Positions 7,771-16,078 of a DNA stretch of 39,721 bases are shown piece by piece (the first letter of the stretch is position 1; every line of letters begins with the position of its first letter). The notes under the pieces are model-generated. The model was given only the letters and a program-made list of their open reading frames with translations. It did no database searches and had not been told where the DNA came from. The position numbers were made by a program, and so were the translations under genes. The DNA is from Deltaproteobacteria bacterium (GTDB lineage: Bacteria > UBA10199 > GCA-002796325 > 1-14-0-20-49-13), in contig JACPAJ010000013.1 of the NCBI GenBank assembly GCA_016180865.1, forward strand, positions 1 through 39,721, in the 5' to 3' direction.

Positions 7771-8607
7771 ATGAAAGAGGCATTTAAAACAATTGATAGA
7801 ATAGCGCACGATATGGCCTCATCCATCATGGCGATCCGTTTCTTTCTTAATAAGTTATTGAATTTCGATCCAACAGCTAAACTTGAAGAGTTGAGAGACA
7901 GCTTAAGAGAGTCTTTGAGAAATATAAAAGATGATGCAAAACTCAATTCAATTATCAGAGAAATCTCGGAAAGCATGCGCTCAGAAATTCAATTTATAGA
8001 AAAAGCGGCCGCATCGATACAAAAGGCGGACGATGAAACTATAGAAAGGCTCTGTGCCGCAAAACGATCGATAGATAAGATTAAGGCAATGGCCGACAAT
8101 CTTAAGAAAGCCGGCGAATGCAAAGAGGCGTTAAGCTGCCAAACATCCGTCGCCAGAATCATTAAAGGAACAATTGAGGAGCTTCGGCCGGTATTGGGCG
8201 AAAAAAATATTTCGCTCGATTTTATTTATAATGCCGAGGTGATTGTAAATATTGATGAATCAACTATTAACCGCGTTATCAGCAATATGATAGTAAATGC
8301 GTCCGAAGCCATGAGTGAAGGAGATATAGCCGTTCATCTTCATACGCACGAAGATGTGATAAGAATAGAAGTTGTAGATAACGGAAAAGGAATTCTGGAC
8401 AGGATTGCCCCGAAGATATTCAAACAGGGTTTTACATTCGGCAAAAAAGACGGAACCGGAACCGGCCTTGCATTTTGCGAAGAGGCTGTAAATTCACATG
8501 GAGGCCGATTAGCGGTTCATAGCAGATCAAAACAGGGATCTATTTTTGCCGTAAGCCTGCCCGCCAAAAGAGAAACGCCCACGCTGGATGAAGATTCGGT
8601 TGAATAA
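7771..8607 (+). CDS. Soluble sensorless histidine kinase
   Basis: 278 residues with no membrane segment or recognisable sensor domain. The H-box IAHDMASS places the phospho-acceptor at His13. A long helical region follows (two helical pairs, residues 20-120), then the ATPase domain with N-box NRVISNMIVNASEAM, G1 VVDNGKGI, F-box FTFGKKDGTG and G2 GTGLAFCEEAVNSHGG. The F-box TFGKK and the His-Asp H-box match the hybrid kinase upstream, so the two belong to one subfamily. No Shine-Dalgarno is seen before the ATG; a sigma-54-type promoter ends 14 bases upstream. The gene stands alone, so the receiver partner is unknown. Probably cytoplasmic. Confidence 0.85.
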   Translation: MKEAFKTIDRIAHDMASSIMAIRFFLNKLLNFDPTAKLEELRDSLRESLRNIKDDAKLNSIIREISESMRSEIQFIEKAAASIQKADDETIERLCAAKRSIDKIKAMADNLKKAGECKEALSCQTSVARIIKGTIEELRPVLGEKNISLDFIYNAEVIVNIDESTINRVISNMIVNASEAMSEGDIAVHLHTHEDVIRIEVVDNGKGILDRIAPKIFKQGFTFGKKDGTGTGLAFCEEAVNSHGGRLAVHSRSKQGSIFAVSLPAKRETPTLDEDSVE

Positions 8608-8676
8608 CCGCCCATTATTTTTTTGACAAAGCCGCCGTTATTAAGCTAAGCTTCTTCTCAGAAAGGATAAAAATAT

Positions 8677-9159
8677 ATGAAAATAAAAATTATTTTGCTG
8701 TCTGTTTTTCTTGCGTTGCCGGGTCTTGCCAAAGCGGAATTAATAAAAGGCGATATTTTAGCAGGCGTCGGGGCGGGATTCACAATTCACGGCGGAGCGT
8801 TTGACGGCCAGGCGGCGGGGGAATATTATTACAAAAATAACATTTCTTTTTTGATGAATTTTGACACTTTTGCGAATTCCTCCGGCGCTGTATTTAATTT
8901 TCAGCCTGCCGCCAGATATCATTTTAATATAAAAGAAGCGCCCAAATTAACGCCGTTTTTGGGGATTGGACTCGGGGCTTTTGTTAATAACCACGGAAAC
9001 GGGGGTTTAAGCATTGCCGCTCCTGATTTTGGCCTCGATTATAACGTCGCGAGAAATGTCTACCTTTATTCAAATATTGATTTTTTGCATCTCACTGATT
9101 TCGACGGCTATGAATGGACGTTTAAATGGACTGTTGCCGGCGTGAAATTTAAATTTTAA
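8677..9159 (+). CDS. Small outer-membrane beta-barrel-like protein
   Basis: 160 residues with a clear signal peptide (MKIKIILLSVFLALPGLAKA, cleavage before ELIKG). The mature part alternates glycine-rich and aromatic stretches (AGVGAGFTIHGG, PFLGIGLGAFVNN, GLDYNVARNVYLYSNIDF) and ends in VKFKF with a terminal Phe, typical of eight-stranded OmpA/OmpW-like barrels. GAAAGGA 9-15 bases upstream is a fair ribosome site. A consensus -35 TTGACA lies at 8623-8628, but I see no convincing -10 at the right distance. The thioredoxin lipoprotein follows 6 bases after the stop. Specific function unknown. Confidence 0.75.
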   Translation: MKIKIILLSVFLALPGLAKAELIKGDILAGVGAGFTIHGGAFDGQAAGEYYYKNNISFLMNFDTFANSSGAVFNFQPAARYHFNIKEAPKLTPFLGIGLGAFVNNHGNGGLSIAAPDFGLDYNVARNVYLYSNIDFLHLTDFDGYEWTFKWTVAGVKFKF

Positions 9160-9165
9160 CTCGGC

Positions 9166-10326
9166 ATGAAAAAATGTCTGCCATTTCTTTTAGTTCTGCT
9201 CTTGGCATCGTGTGCCGGCTCAAAAAAGACGGAAGATTCCAAGCTTAACTGGCTTATGTCGTGGGATGAGGCGGCTTCCGTTGCGACAAAGGAAAGCAGG
9301 CAGATGATTGCGGAGTTCTCCACCGAATGGTGCCCTTACTGCAAATTTATCGATGAAAAAATCTTTACCGATGGAGAAGTGGGCGATAAATTATCCAAAT
9401 TTGTTCTGCTTAGACTTGACGGCGATAAGGCTTCAAGCCAAACCTACATGGACAAATTCGATGTAAAGGGATTTCCCACCTTCATTATATTTGATGAAAA
9501 AGGGGCTGAACTAAAAAGGTTCAACGATTTGAATGACAAAGGAGATCTGCTGGCGATTTTGGAAAATACAGCTTCCGACGAAACAAAACTATCCGAAAAC
9601 ATAGATTCTATAGAAATTGCTAAATTGCTTATTTCCAAATTTCCGCACTCTCCATTTTTGCCGGTTTATTATAAAAAACTCGCCGATTTCTATGCCTCGG
9701 CGACCGTAAAAAACAGTTATCTGAAGGCTGCAAAAGGCATAATTGAAACAGCGCTAAATCATTTTTCAACTCTGGATTTAAGGACTCAAAGAATCGCTGC
9801 CGATCAATATGTAGATCTTCTGGCTGAAATTTTAAAAGAGCTGGAAGAATATCAGGGCATAAAGGGCGTTTATTCAAAAGGAGCCGCATTATCAAAAGAG
9901 ATCGTCCAGAAAAACGGCGGCATTGAAAATAACCGTTACCTGATAGGAAATATAGTTTATTATTATTTAAAAGTAGGCGAGCTGAAACACGCAAAAGATT
10001 TTTTAATCGCTGCGGAAAAAGCCAATCCTTCATATTGGCCGGTTTATTCCAATTTTGCGAAAGTCTATAAAGCGCTCGGTGAAACGGACGAAGCTGTCAA
10101 ATACTGCAAAAAAGGATACGAGCTTGCCGAAGAAGTTGCCAGACCCAGAATAGCGTTGATTTGGGCGGAAGTTCTTGCAGACGCAAAAAAATATAAAGAA
10201 GCGGTCGATGTATTGAAATCGGCGGAAGACGATCTTATCAAGACCGGCTCGTCCGATAAAGGCCGCGCAAAAAAATTATCAGAGCAGCTTAAGAAAAGCA
10301 GAATTGAAATGGAATCCTTCCTCTAA
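9166..10326 (+). CDS. Lipoprotein with thioredoxin domain and TPR-like C-terminus
   Basis: 386 residues. Signal peptide with lipobox LLASC (Cys16). A thioredoxin fold follows with redox motif WCPYC (Cys56 and Cys59) and the cis-proline segment VKGFPTFIIFD. The C-terminal half (about 150-386) is helical with TPR-like units such as NPSYWPVYSNFAKVYKALGE. Membrane-anchored, probably periplasmic, so it may reduce or form disulfides in envelope proteins; the pilin-like protein at 20018 has ten cysteines, though any link is speculation. It follows the barrel gene by 6 bases. Its last 4 bases overlap the end of the convergent gene on the other strand. Confidence 0.85.
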   Translation: MKKCLPFLLVLLLASCAGSKKTEDSKLNWLMSWDEAASVATKESRQMIAEFSTEWCPYCKFIDEKIFTDGEVGDKLSKFVLLRLDGDKASSQTYMDKFDVKGFPTFIIFDEKGAELKRFNDLNDKGDLLAILENTASDETKLSENIDSIEIAKLLISKFPHSPFLPVYYKKLADFYASATVKNSYLKAAKGIIETALNHFSTLDLRTQRIAADQYVDLLAEILKELEEYQGIKGVYSKGAALSKEIVQKNGGIENNRYLIGNIVYYYLKVGELKHAKDFLIAAEKANPSYWPVYSNFAKVYKALGETDEAVKYCKKGYELAEEVARPRIALIWAEVLADAKKYKEAVDVLKSAEDDLIKTGSSDKGRAKKLSEQLKKSRIEMESFL

Positions 10327-10775
10327 TTCGCCCCTTCGCAAATCCAGCGGGCAATAGTTAAGATGTCATCAGAACTCCACGCAGTGCCGCCATTAGGCAT
10401 TCTTACTCCCGAAACAGGGTCGGTTAGCTTATTATAAAGATAGCTTTCGGTTGTATCCAGAGAACCGCCCGTAATATAAGTTCTTGTGCCGCCGATGGAG
10501 GCTACTTCGACGATATTTGCCTTTGCCTCTTCTTCCGTGCTTAAATCGGGCGTTCTTGTTCCGCCGTGGCAGCTTGAATTGACGCAGCCTTTTCCCGATG
10601 TGGCGTTCATTATGGCATATACTTCGCTAAATGTTGCCGTTCCGCTGACTTCAGCGCACGTTATGGGAAATGTCGTTTCATCGGTTGTTGTGCTGCTTGA
10701 ACTTGTTGTGCTATTATAACTGCCACAGGATGCCGCCAAAAGCGCAGCGATTAAAATTATTTTTTTGATGTCCAT
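10323..10775 (-). CDS. Lipoprotein with cytochrome c-like CX4CH motif
   Basis: 150 residues from the ATG at 10775; a TTG at 10796 is an alternative. Signal peptide with lipobox LLAASC, then a Ser/Thr-rich linker, then a domain with GCVNSSCHGG. That is a CX4CH haem-like motif rather than the usual CX2CH. The C-terminus RMPNGG followed by DDILTIARWICEGA fits the methionine-ligand and last helix of small c-type cytochrome domains common in Myxococcota and Planctomycetes. It may bind haem, or be a disulfide-stabilised relative. It converges on the thioredoxin lipoprotein with a 4-base overlap. No strong ribosome site. Confidence 0.7.
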   Translation of the reverse strand: MDIKKIILIAALLAASCGSYNSTTSSSSTTTDETTFPITCAEVSGTATFSEVYAIMNATSGKGCVNSSCHGGTRTPDLSTEEEAKANIVEVASIGGTRTYITGGSLDTTESYLYNKLTDPVSGVRMPNGGTAWSSDDILTIARWICEGAN

Positions 10776-10946
10776 AAAATAAATTAAAATCACCAAAAAC
10801 AGGCGAATTCAATTATCTATTCATAAAAGGCGAAAAAAATCAAAAATTTTGTTCAATATGCCAGTACAGATAATGCCAAATTCATCTATACATTGCAAAT
10901 ATATTACTTTAGTTCTCAGAAAAAATATATTAATCTCTGCAACTGA

Positions 10947-12752
10947 ATGGATAACTTGGAATTTCTTCAAAAAATTGCTGTCAGGCTCCGGATAGATTCT
11001 CTCATGATGACTACGGAAGCGGGTTCCGGGCATCCGACCACATGTCTTTCTGCCGCAGAATTAATAAGCAGTCTCTTTTTTAGCGAGATGAACCTTAATG
11101 AAGATGAATTCATCCTGTCCAAAGGGCATGCTGCGCCGATACTGTGGGCGGCGTATGCCGAAGCAGGTTTAATAGACAGGAATGAATTAAAGGGGCTGAG
11201 AAAGATTACAAGCAGTCTTGAGGGGCATCCAACGCCGCGGATGCCTTTTGTAAAAGTTGCGACAGGTTCATTAGGCCAGGGATTGAGCATTGGAGTTGGA
11301 TTTGCAGCCGGCGCCAAAATGAAAAAAACTAAAAATAAGGTTTATGTTCTTCTCGGCGATGGTGAATGTGCGGAGGGGAGCATTTGGGAGGCGGCAAATT
11401 CGGCGGTTTTTCATAAATTGGATAATCTTTATGCGATAGTTGATGTTAATAGGCTTGGCCAAAGCGGTCCGACGTCGCACGGACACGACATTGAAAGGCA
11501 TGTCGAAAAATTTTCGGCTTTTGGCTGGCATGCGGTTGCCATAGACGGGCATTCAATAGAGGAAATTTTAAAAACGTTTAAAGATTTATCGGGCATTAAA
11601 AAACCCAAAGCGATTCTTGCAAAGACGTTTAAAGGAAACGGAGTTTCGTTTTTAAAGGATAAGGACGGCTGGCATGGAAAGCCCTTGAATCGCGAAGAAC
11701 TGAAACTTGCTCTTGCGGAGCTTGGTGGATATCCAGAAATTAAAAATCTTTCCGATAAAATGGCGGTTTTAAATCAAGCCCATGCTTTAAGATTTAAATT
11801 CTCGCTTCCACCTAAAGAATATCCCTCGGATTCTGAAATTGCGACAAGGGAAGCTTTCGGACACGCGCTATTGGATATCGGAAATTTAAGCGATAAGGCG
11901 GTTGTTATCGATGGAGATGTTAATAATTCAACTGGAACAAATCTTTTTTTTAAAAAATATCCAGAACGGTTTTTTCAATCGTTTATAGCCGAACAAAATA
12001 TGGCTGGCGTTGCTTTAGGCTTTTCAAAGGCGGGATTTTTGCCGTTTGTCGCCACATTTTCCTGTTTTCTTTCACGTGCGCACGATCAGATAAGGATGGC
12101 CGCATGCTCTTCCGCTAACATTAAATTCATTGGCTCACATGCCGGCGTGAGCATTGGCGAAGACGGCCCTTCGCAAATGGGATTGGAGGATCTGGCTATT
12201 TTCAGGCCGATACCGCAATGCGCAATACTTTACCCTGCGGATGCTTATTCAACAAGAGCTTGCACGGAACTTATCGCCAATAGCGCTAACATTTCATACT
12301 TGAGAACAACGAGGCAAAAAACTCCGGTAATTTATGCAATAAATGATAAATTTGAAATTGGAGGTTCCAAAACAGTAAAAAAATCATCCAAAGATTTAGT
12401 GACGATAATTGCGGCGGGCATAACCGTGCATAATGCGATTGCTGCATATGAGGAGCTTAAAAGAGATGGCGTGCTCGTGAGAATTCTAGACGCGTATTCG
12501 GTAAAGCCGATAGATGAAAAAGGCATTAATGCAGCTATTAGCGAAACATCTGACCGCGCAATAATAGTCGAAGACCATTTTGAGGCCGGAGGCTTGGGCG
12601 ATGCGGTTCGTGCGGCGATCAAAGGAGATGCAAAAATAATTCATCTTGCGGTCAGGGAAATTCCGCGTTCGGGAAAACCGGAAGAACTTATGGAAAAATA
12701 TGGGATAGGGAAAGAATCCATCATTAAAGCAGTAAAAGACCTTATATGCTGA
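10947..12752 (+). CDS. tkt: Transketolase, single-chain
   Basis: 601 residues; moves two-carbon ketol units between sugar phosphates in the pentose phosphate pathway, using thiamine diphosphate. The N-terminal half has SGHPTTCLSAAEL, KGHAAPILWAAYAEAG, the cofactor motif GDGECAEGSIWEAA and VDVNRLGQSGPT. The middle domain has ATREAFGHALLDIG and FIAEQNMAGVALGFSKAG. The C-terminal domain is present. The length is shorter than E. coli TktA and close to the animal-type enzyme, with N- and C-halves fused. The ATG at 10947 has no clear Shine-Dalgarno. The stop overlaps the start of the transporter gene downstream (7 bases), suggesting coupled translation. Confidence 0.93.
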   Translation: MDNLEFLQKIAVRLRIDSLMMTTEAGSGHPTTCLSAAELISSLFFSEMNLNEDEFILSKGHAAPILWAAYAEAGLIDRNELKGLRKITSSLEGHPTPRMPFVKVATGSLGQGLSIGVGFAAGAKMKKTKNKVYVLLGDGECAEGSIWEAANSAVFHKLDNLYAIVDVNRLGQSGPTSHGHDIERHVEKFSAFGWHAVAIDGHSIEEILKTFKDLSGIKKPKAILAKTFKGNGVSFLKDKDGWHGKPLNREELKLALAELGGYPEIKNLSDKMAVLNQAHALRFKFSLPPKEYPSDSEIATREAFGHALLDIGNLSDKAVVIDGDVNNSTGTNLFFKKYPERFFQSFIAEQNMAGVALGFSKAGFLPFVATFSCFLSRAHDQIRMAACSSANIKFIGSHAGVSIGEDGPSQMGLEDLAIFRPIPQCAILYPADAYSTRACTELIANSANISYLRTTRQKTPVIYAINDKFEIGGSKTVKKSSKDLVTIIAAGITVHNAIAAYEELKRDGVLVRILDAYSVKPIDEKGINAAISETSDRAIIVEDHFEAGGLGDAVRAAIKGDAKIIHLAVREIPRSGKPEELMEKYGIGKESIIKAVKDLIC

Positions 12753-14365
12753 ATATTTTATTAAAAAATCAGCTTCTGGTTCTATTAGCCATAATTTTTT
12801 TGGGATATATGCTCGGCAATATCCGCTTCAAGGGGATAGCCGTCGGCAATCCGATGTGCCTCTTTGTCGCGATTGCCGCCGGCGCGCTCGGGGCGGAAAT
12901 TCCCGCTATCATTACAAATTTAGGAATTGTATTTTTTGTTTATTCGGTTGGCCTTCAAGCCGGTCCCCAATTCTTCGCTCTTTTTGGAAAACGCGGGCTT
13001 AAGTTTTCAGCTCTTTCCATATTTACGGTTTGTTTTGGCGCTGCGATAACGCTTTTGCTGGCTTATCTATTGAATGTCAGGCTGGAATCGGCGGTTGGAA
13101 TTTTCGCCGGCGCGGTGACAAGCACGCCGGCTCTTGCTTCGGCAATAAATGCGCTGGAAGCGTATTTCCCTGCGTCAAGCGGCGTTACCTCGCTTGGCTA
13201 TGCTTTTGCCTATCCTTTCGGCCTTGTCAGCCAGCTGATATTCATACAGCTTGCGCCTAAAATATTTGCGGCAAAAATAAATGAAGAAAAGCAATTGGCC
13301 CGGGAAGCGAAACAGAGGCTCGAATTTCATTCGCGCCAGTATCTTCTTACCAACGCAAATTTCGCCGGCAAAAAGATAGAAGAATATGATCTGCATAATT
13401 TTTGCAGAGTCAATCTCAGCCGGTATAAGCACGGAAACGAAATTAAAATATGCGTTCCGGAGTCGGTGTTGAGGTTGGGCGATATTGTCATTGCCGTAGG
13501 CTCCGAGGAAGAGCTCGAAAAATTTAAAGTGCTGTTCGGGGAAGAAGTGAAAACAGAAATGCCGAAGGACTCCAATTTCGAATCAAAAGATATTTATATA
13601 AGCGGGCCAAATGTGATCAATAAAACGCTTCGGGATCTGGCGCTGCCGGAAACGCGGGGGATAACAATAACGAGGCTTTACAGGGGCGATACGATAATAT
13701 CGCCGACCGGACATGTAGTGCTTGAAACAGGAGATCTCATTAGAGTTGTCGGCCAGAAAGAGGATGTTGCGTATTTTGCCGGACAGGCCGGTTCGGAAAA
13801 AAGAAGGCTGGACGACACAAATCTTTTGATTTTGGCGGTTGGCATGTTTGTCGGCGCTCTTATCGGGGAAATTCCGATAGAAATAGGGAGGCTTTCGTTT
13901 AAACTCGGTCTTGCGGGAGGGCCTCTTCTGGCGGCGCTGATTTTAGGGCATTTCGGGCGCGTTGGCAGACAATCGGTTAGAATTCCAAATGCCACGAAAT
14001 TTTTTCTGCGCGAGATAGGCCTTGTTTTCTTTTTAATTGGAGTGGGCGTAAAAACCGGCCATGAACTTGTAATGGCGGCTCATACATACAATGCCTTTGT
14101 GTTCCTTTTTATGGGGGCGGTAATCTCGCTTGTAACGATTTTTGGCTCGATGTTTTTAATTTATAAGGTTTTTAAGACGCCTGTTACGGAATCCCTTGGC
14201 GCGCTTTGCGGCGCCAGAACAAGCAGTTCATCGCTGGGCGTATTGATAAAAACGCTGGATGACGAGTCCCCGAGCATAACTTATGCGGCCGCTTATCCCG
14301 TTGCCATAATTGCTCTTACGCTTATGGGGCAGATTATGGTCTGGGTTGGAATGATTTTTCTTTGA
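12746..14365 (+). CDS. AspT/YidE/YbjL-type (AAE family) membrane exchanger with TrkA-C domains
   Basis: 539 residues. Two membrane halves of about five to six helices flank two soluble TrkA-C-like domains (about residues 200-365). The first half carries GAVTSTPALASA, the duplicated signature of aspartate:alanine exchangers; the second half has the matching but divergent GARTSSSSLGVLI. The family exchanges anions such as aspartate/alanine or other carboxylates across the inner membrane. It overlaps the transketolase stop by 7 bases (ATGCTGA). The substrate cannot be predicted. Confidence 0.88.
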   Translation: MLNILLKNQLLVLLAIIFLGYMLGNIRFKGIAVGNPMCLFVAIAAGALGAEIPAIITNLGIVFFVYSVGLQAGPQFFALFGKRGLKFSALSIFTVCFGAAITLLLAYLLNVRLESAVGIFAGAVTSTPALASAINALEAYFPASSGVTSLGYAFAYPFGLVSQLIFIQLAPKIFAAKINEEKQLAREAKQRLEFHSRQYLLTNANFAGKKIEEYDLHNFCRVNLSRYKHGNEIKICVPESVLRLGDIVIAVGSEEELEKFKVLFGEEVKTEMPKDSNFESKDIYISGPNVINKTLRDLALPETRGITITRLYRGDTIISPTGHVVLETGDLIRVVGQKEDVAYFAGQAGSEKRRLDDTNLLILAVGMFVGALIGEIPIEIGRLSFKLGLAGGPLLAALILGHFGRVGRQSVRIPNATKFFLREIGLVFFLIGVGVKTGHELVMAAHTYNAFVFLFMGAVISLVTIFGSMFLIYKVFKTPVTESLGALCGARTSSSSLGVLIKTLDDESPSITYAAAYPVAIIALTLMGQIMVWVGMIFL

Positions 14366-14399
14366 ATTTGCGGGAGTATATTGTAAATTATAGGGTGAT

Positions 14400-16073
14400 A
14401 TGACAAAAGCACTGGAAGAAATTCTTTTAAGCGAAGGCTTGATCACAAAAGACAGGCTTGCTGTGGCAAAAGAATCTTTGAAAAATCTAGGCGGAACACT
14501 GGATCAGGTTTTAATCGAAAAAGGATTCTTAACCGAAGAGCAGATTTTAAAGGCCCTTGCCAAAAGAATGAACACTATTTTTGTAACGCTTTCCAAATAT
14601 AAAATCGATCCGGCGGCAGTAAGGCTTTTGAACGTTTCGCTGGCCAGAAAACACCGCGCGATACCGATTTTCAAGATAGAGGATAAAGTGACAGTCGCCA
14701 TATCGAACCCTCTTAATGTTTCGGCTCTTGATGACATTCGCGATGCAATCGGACATGAAATCAATCCTGTGCTAGCTCTGGATGCCGACATTGAAAAAGC
14801 GATAAAAGAATTCTACCGGGGCACAGGTTTAACGGAAGAGGGGGCGGTGGCAAAAGTGGAGGTGATAGGGTTTGAAGATAGAAGCGAAGAGTCAGTCTCA
14901 ATTGAAAAAATAGCGAAAGCGGCCAGCGGGGAGCAGATTGTTACGGCGGTAAATAATATAATAGCTCAGGCCGCGGCCGACCGCTCGAGCGATATTCATT
15001 TTGAGCCTGTGCGCGACGCCTTAAAAATCAGATTCAGAATCGACGGCGTTTTAGAGGATTTTTCCAGCCTCCCCAAAAAAATGCACATGCCGACCGTCTC
15101 CCGAATTAAAATTATGGGCGGGATGGATGTTGCGGAACACCGAATTCCGCAGGACGGCCGCGTGAGAGTCAGAACGCAGGGGCGCGAAATAGACATGCGC
15201 ATTGCGACATATCCGACGGTATTCGGAGAGGCGGCAACGGTCAGGCTTTTAGGCAAAGAAGAACTTTTAACTCTTGAAGATATAGGATTTTGCAAAAACG
15301 ATCTTAATGTTTTTATACAGCTTATAACCAAACCGCATGGAATTCTGCTTGTTACGGGGCCCACAGGCAGCGGCAAAACAACGACGCTATATGCGTCCCT
15401 TATGCATGTGAATTCAAGGGACAAGCATATTCTTTCAATTGAAGATCCGGTTGAAAACGAAATTCCGGGCATTGATCAGCAGCAGATAAATCCGAAAGCG
15501 GGCCTTACATTCGCCTCGGCCTTAAGATCGATGCTAAGACAGGATCCGGATATAATAATGGTCGGAGAAATCAGGGATAAAGAGACCGCGGATATGGCGA
15601 TCCGCGCTTCCATGACCGGCCATTTTGTTTTTTCAACGCTCCACACAAATACAGCCATAGGCGTCATACCGCGCCTTTTAGACCTTGGCGTGGAATCGTA
15701 TCTTCTTTCATCAACGCTGCTTGGCGCCATATCGCAGCGGCTTGTGAGAAAAATCTGCCCAAAGTGCAAAGAGGAAGCCGAGATCCCGCGCGAGCTTGCT
15801 GTGGGGCTCGGAGTTAAAAGCATAAAATCATTCAAGGGCAAAGGCTGCAAAGAATGCCGCAATACCGGATATTTCGGACGCACGGCGATTTTTGAAATTA
15901 TCCAGACAGATGATGATTTAAAAAAGATGATCAGCGAAAAAATGCCGGAAGTAAGGATTATGGAAGCCGTTAAAGATAAAGGGTATCATTCTATTCTCGA
16001 TGACGGACTGGAAAAAATTAAGAACGGCATAACAACCGTGGAAGAAGTCCTTAAAGTCACCGAAAGTTTGTAA
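14400..16073 (+). CDS. pilB: Type IV pilus / type II secretion assembly ATPase (PilB/MshE/GspE)
   Basis: 557 residues. An N-terminal MshEN domain (residues 1-150; relatives bind cyclic di-GMP) precedes the motor domain. Motifs include a Walker A GPTGSGKTTT near residue 320, an Asp box SIEDPVENEI, a Walker B DIIMVGEIRD, a His box STLHTNTA, and a zinc site with CPKC and CKEC pairs (about residues 453 and 484). All catalytic motifs look intact. It powers pilin polymerisation at the inner membrane face. It starts the assembly operon; GGGTG lies 5 bases before the ATG. The platform protein begins 5 bases after its stop. MSHA-type naming (mshE) would fit equally well. Confidence 0.95.
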   Translation: MTKALEEILLSEGLITKDRLAVAKESLKNLGGTLDQVLIEKGFLTEEQILKALAKRMNTIFVTLSKYKIDPAAVRLLNVSLARKHRAIPIFKIEDKVTVAISNPLNVSALDDIRDAIGHEINPVLALDADIEKAIKEFYRGTGLTEEGAVAKVEVIGFEDRSEESVSIEKIAKAASGEQIVTAVNNIIAQAAADRSSDIHFEPVRDALKIRFRIDGVLEDFSSLPKKMHMPTVSRIKIMGGMDVAEHRIPQDGRVRVRTQGREIDMRIATYPTVFGEAATVRLLGKEELLTLEDIGFCKNDLNVFIQLITKPHGILLVTGPTGSGKTTTLYASLMHVNSRDKHILSIEDPVENEIPGIDQQQINPKAGLTFASALRSMLRQDPDIIMVGEIRDKETADMAIRASMTGHFVFSTLHTNTAIGVIPRLLDLGVESYLLSSTLLGAISQRLVRKICPKCKEEAEIPRELAVGLGVKSIKSFKGKGCKECRNTGYFGRTAIFEIIQTDDDLKKMISEKMPEVRIMEAVKDKGYHSILDDGLEKIKNGITTVEEVLKVTESL

Positions 16074-16078
16074 AGTTT

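Noticed and set aside
8623-8651. Promoter before the beta-barrel gene
   Set aside because: The -35 TTGACA is perfect but no -10 resembling TATAAT lies 15-19 bases downstream.
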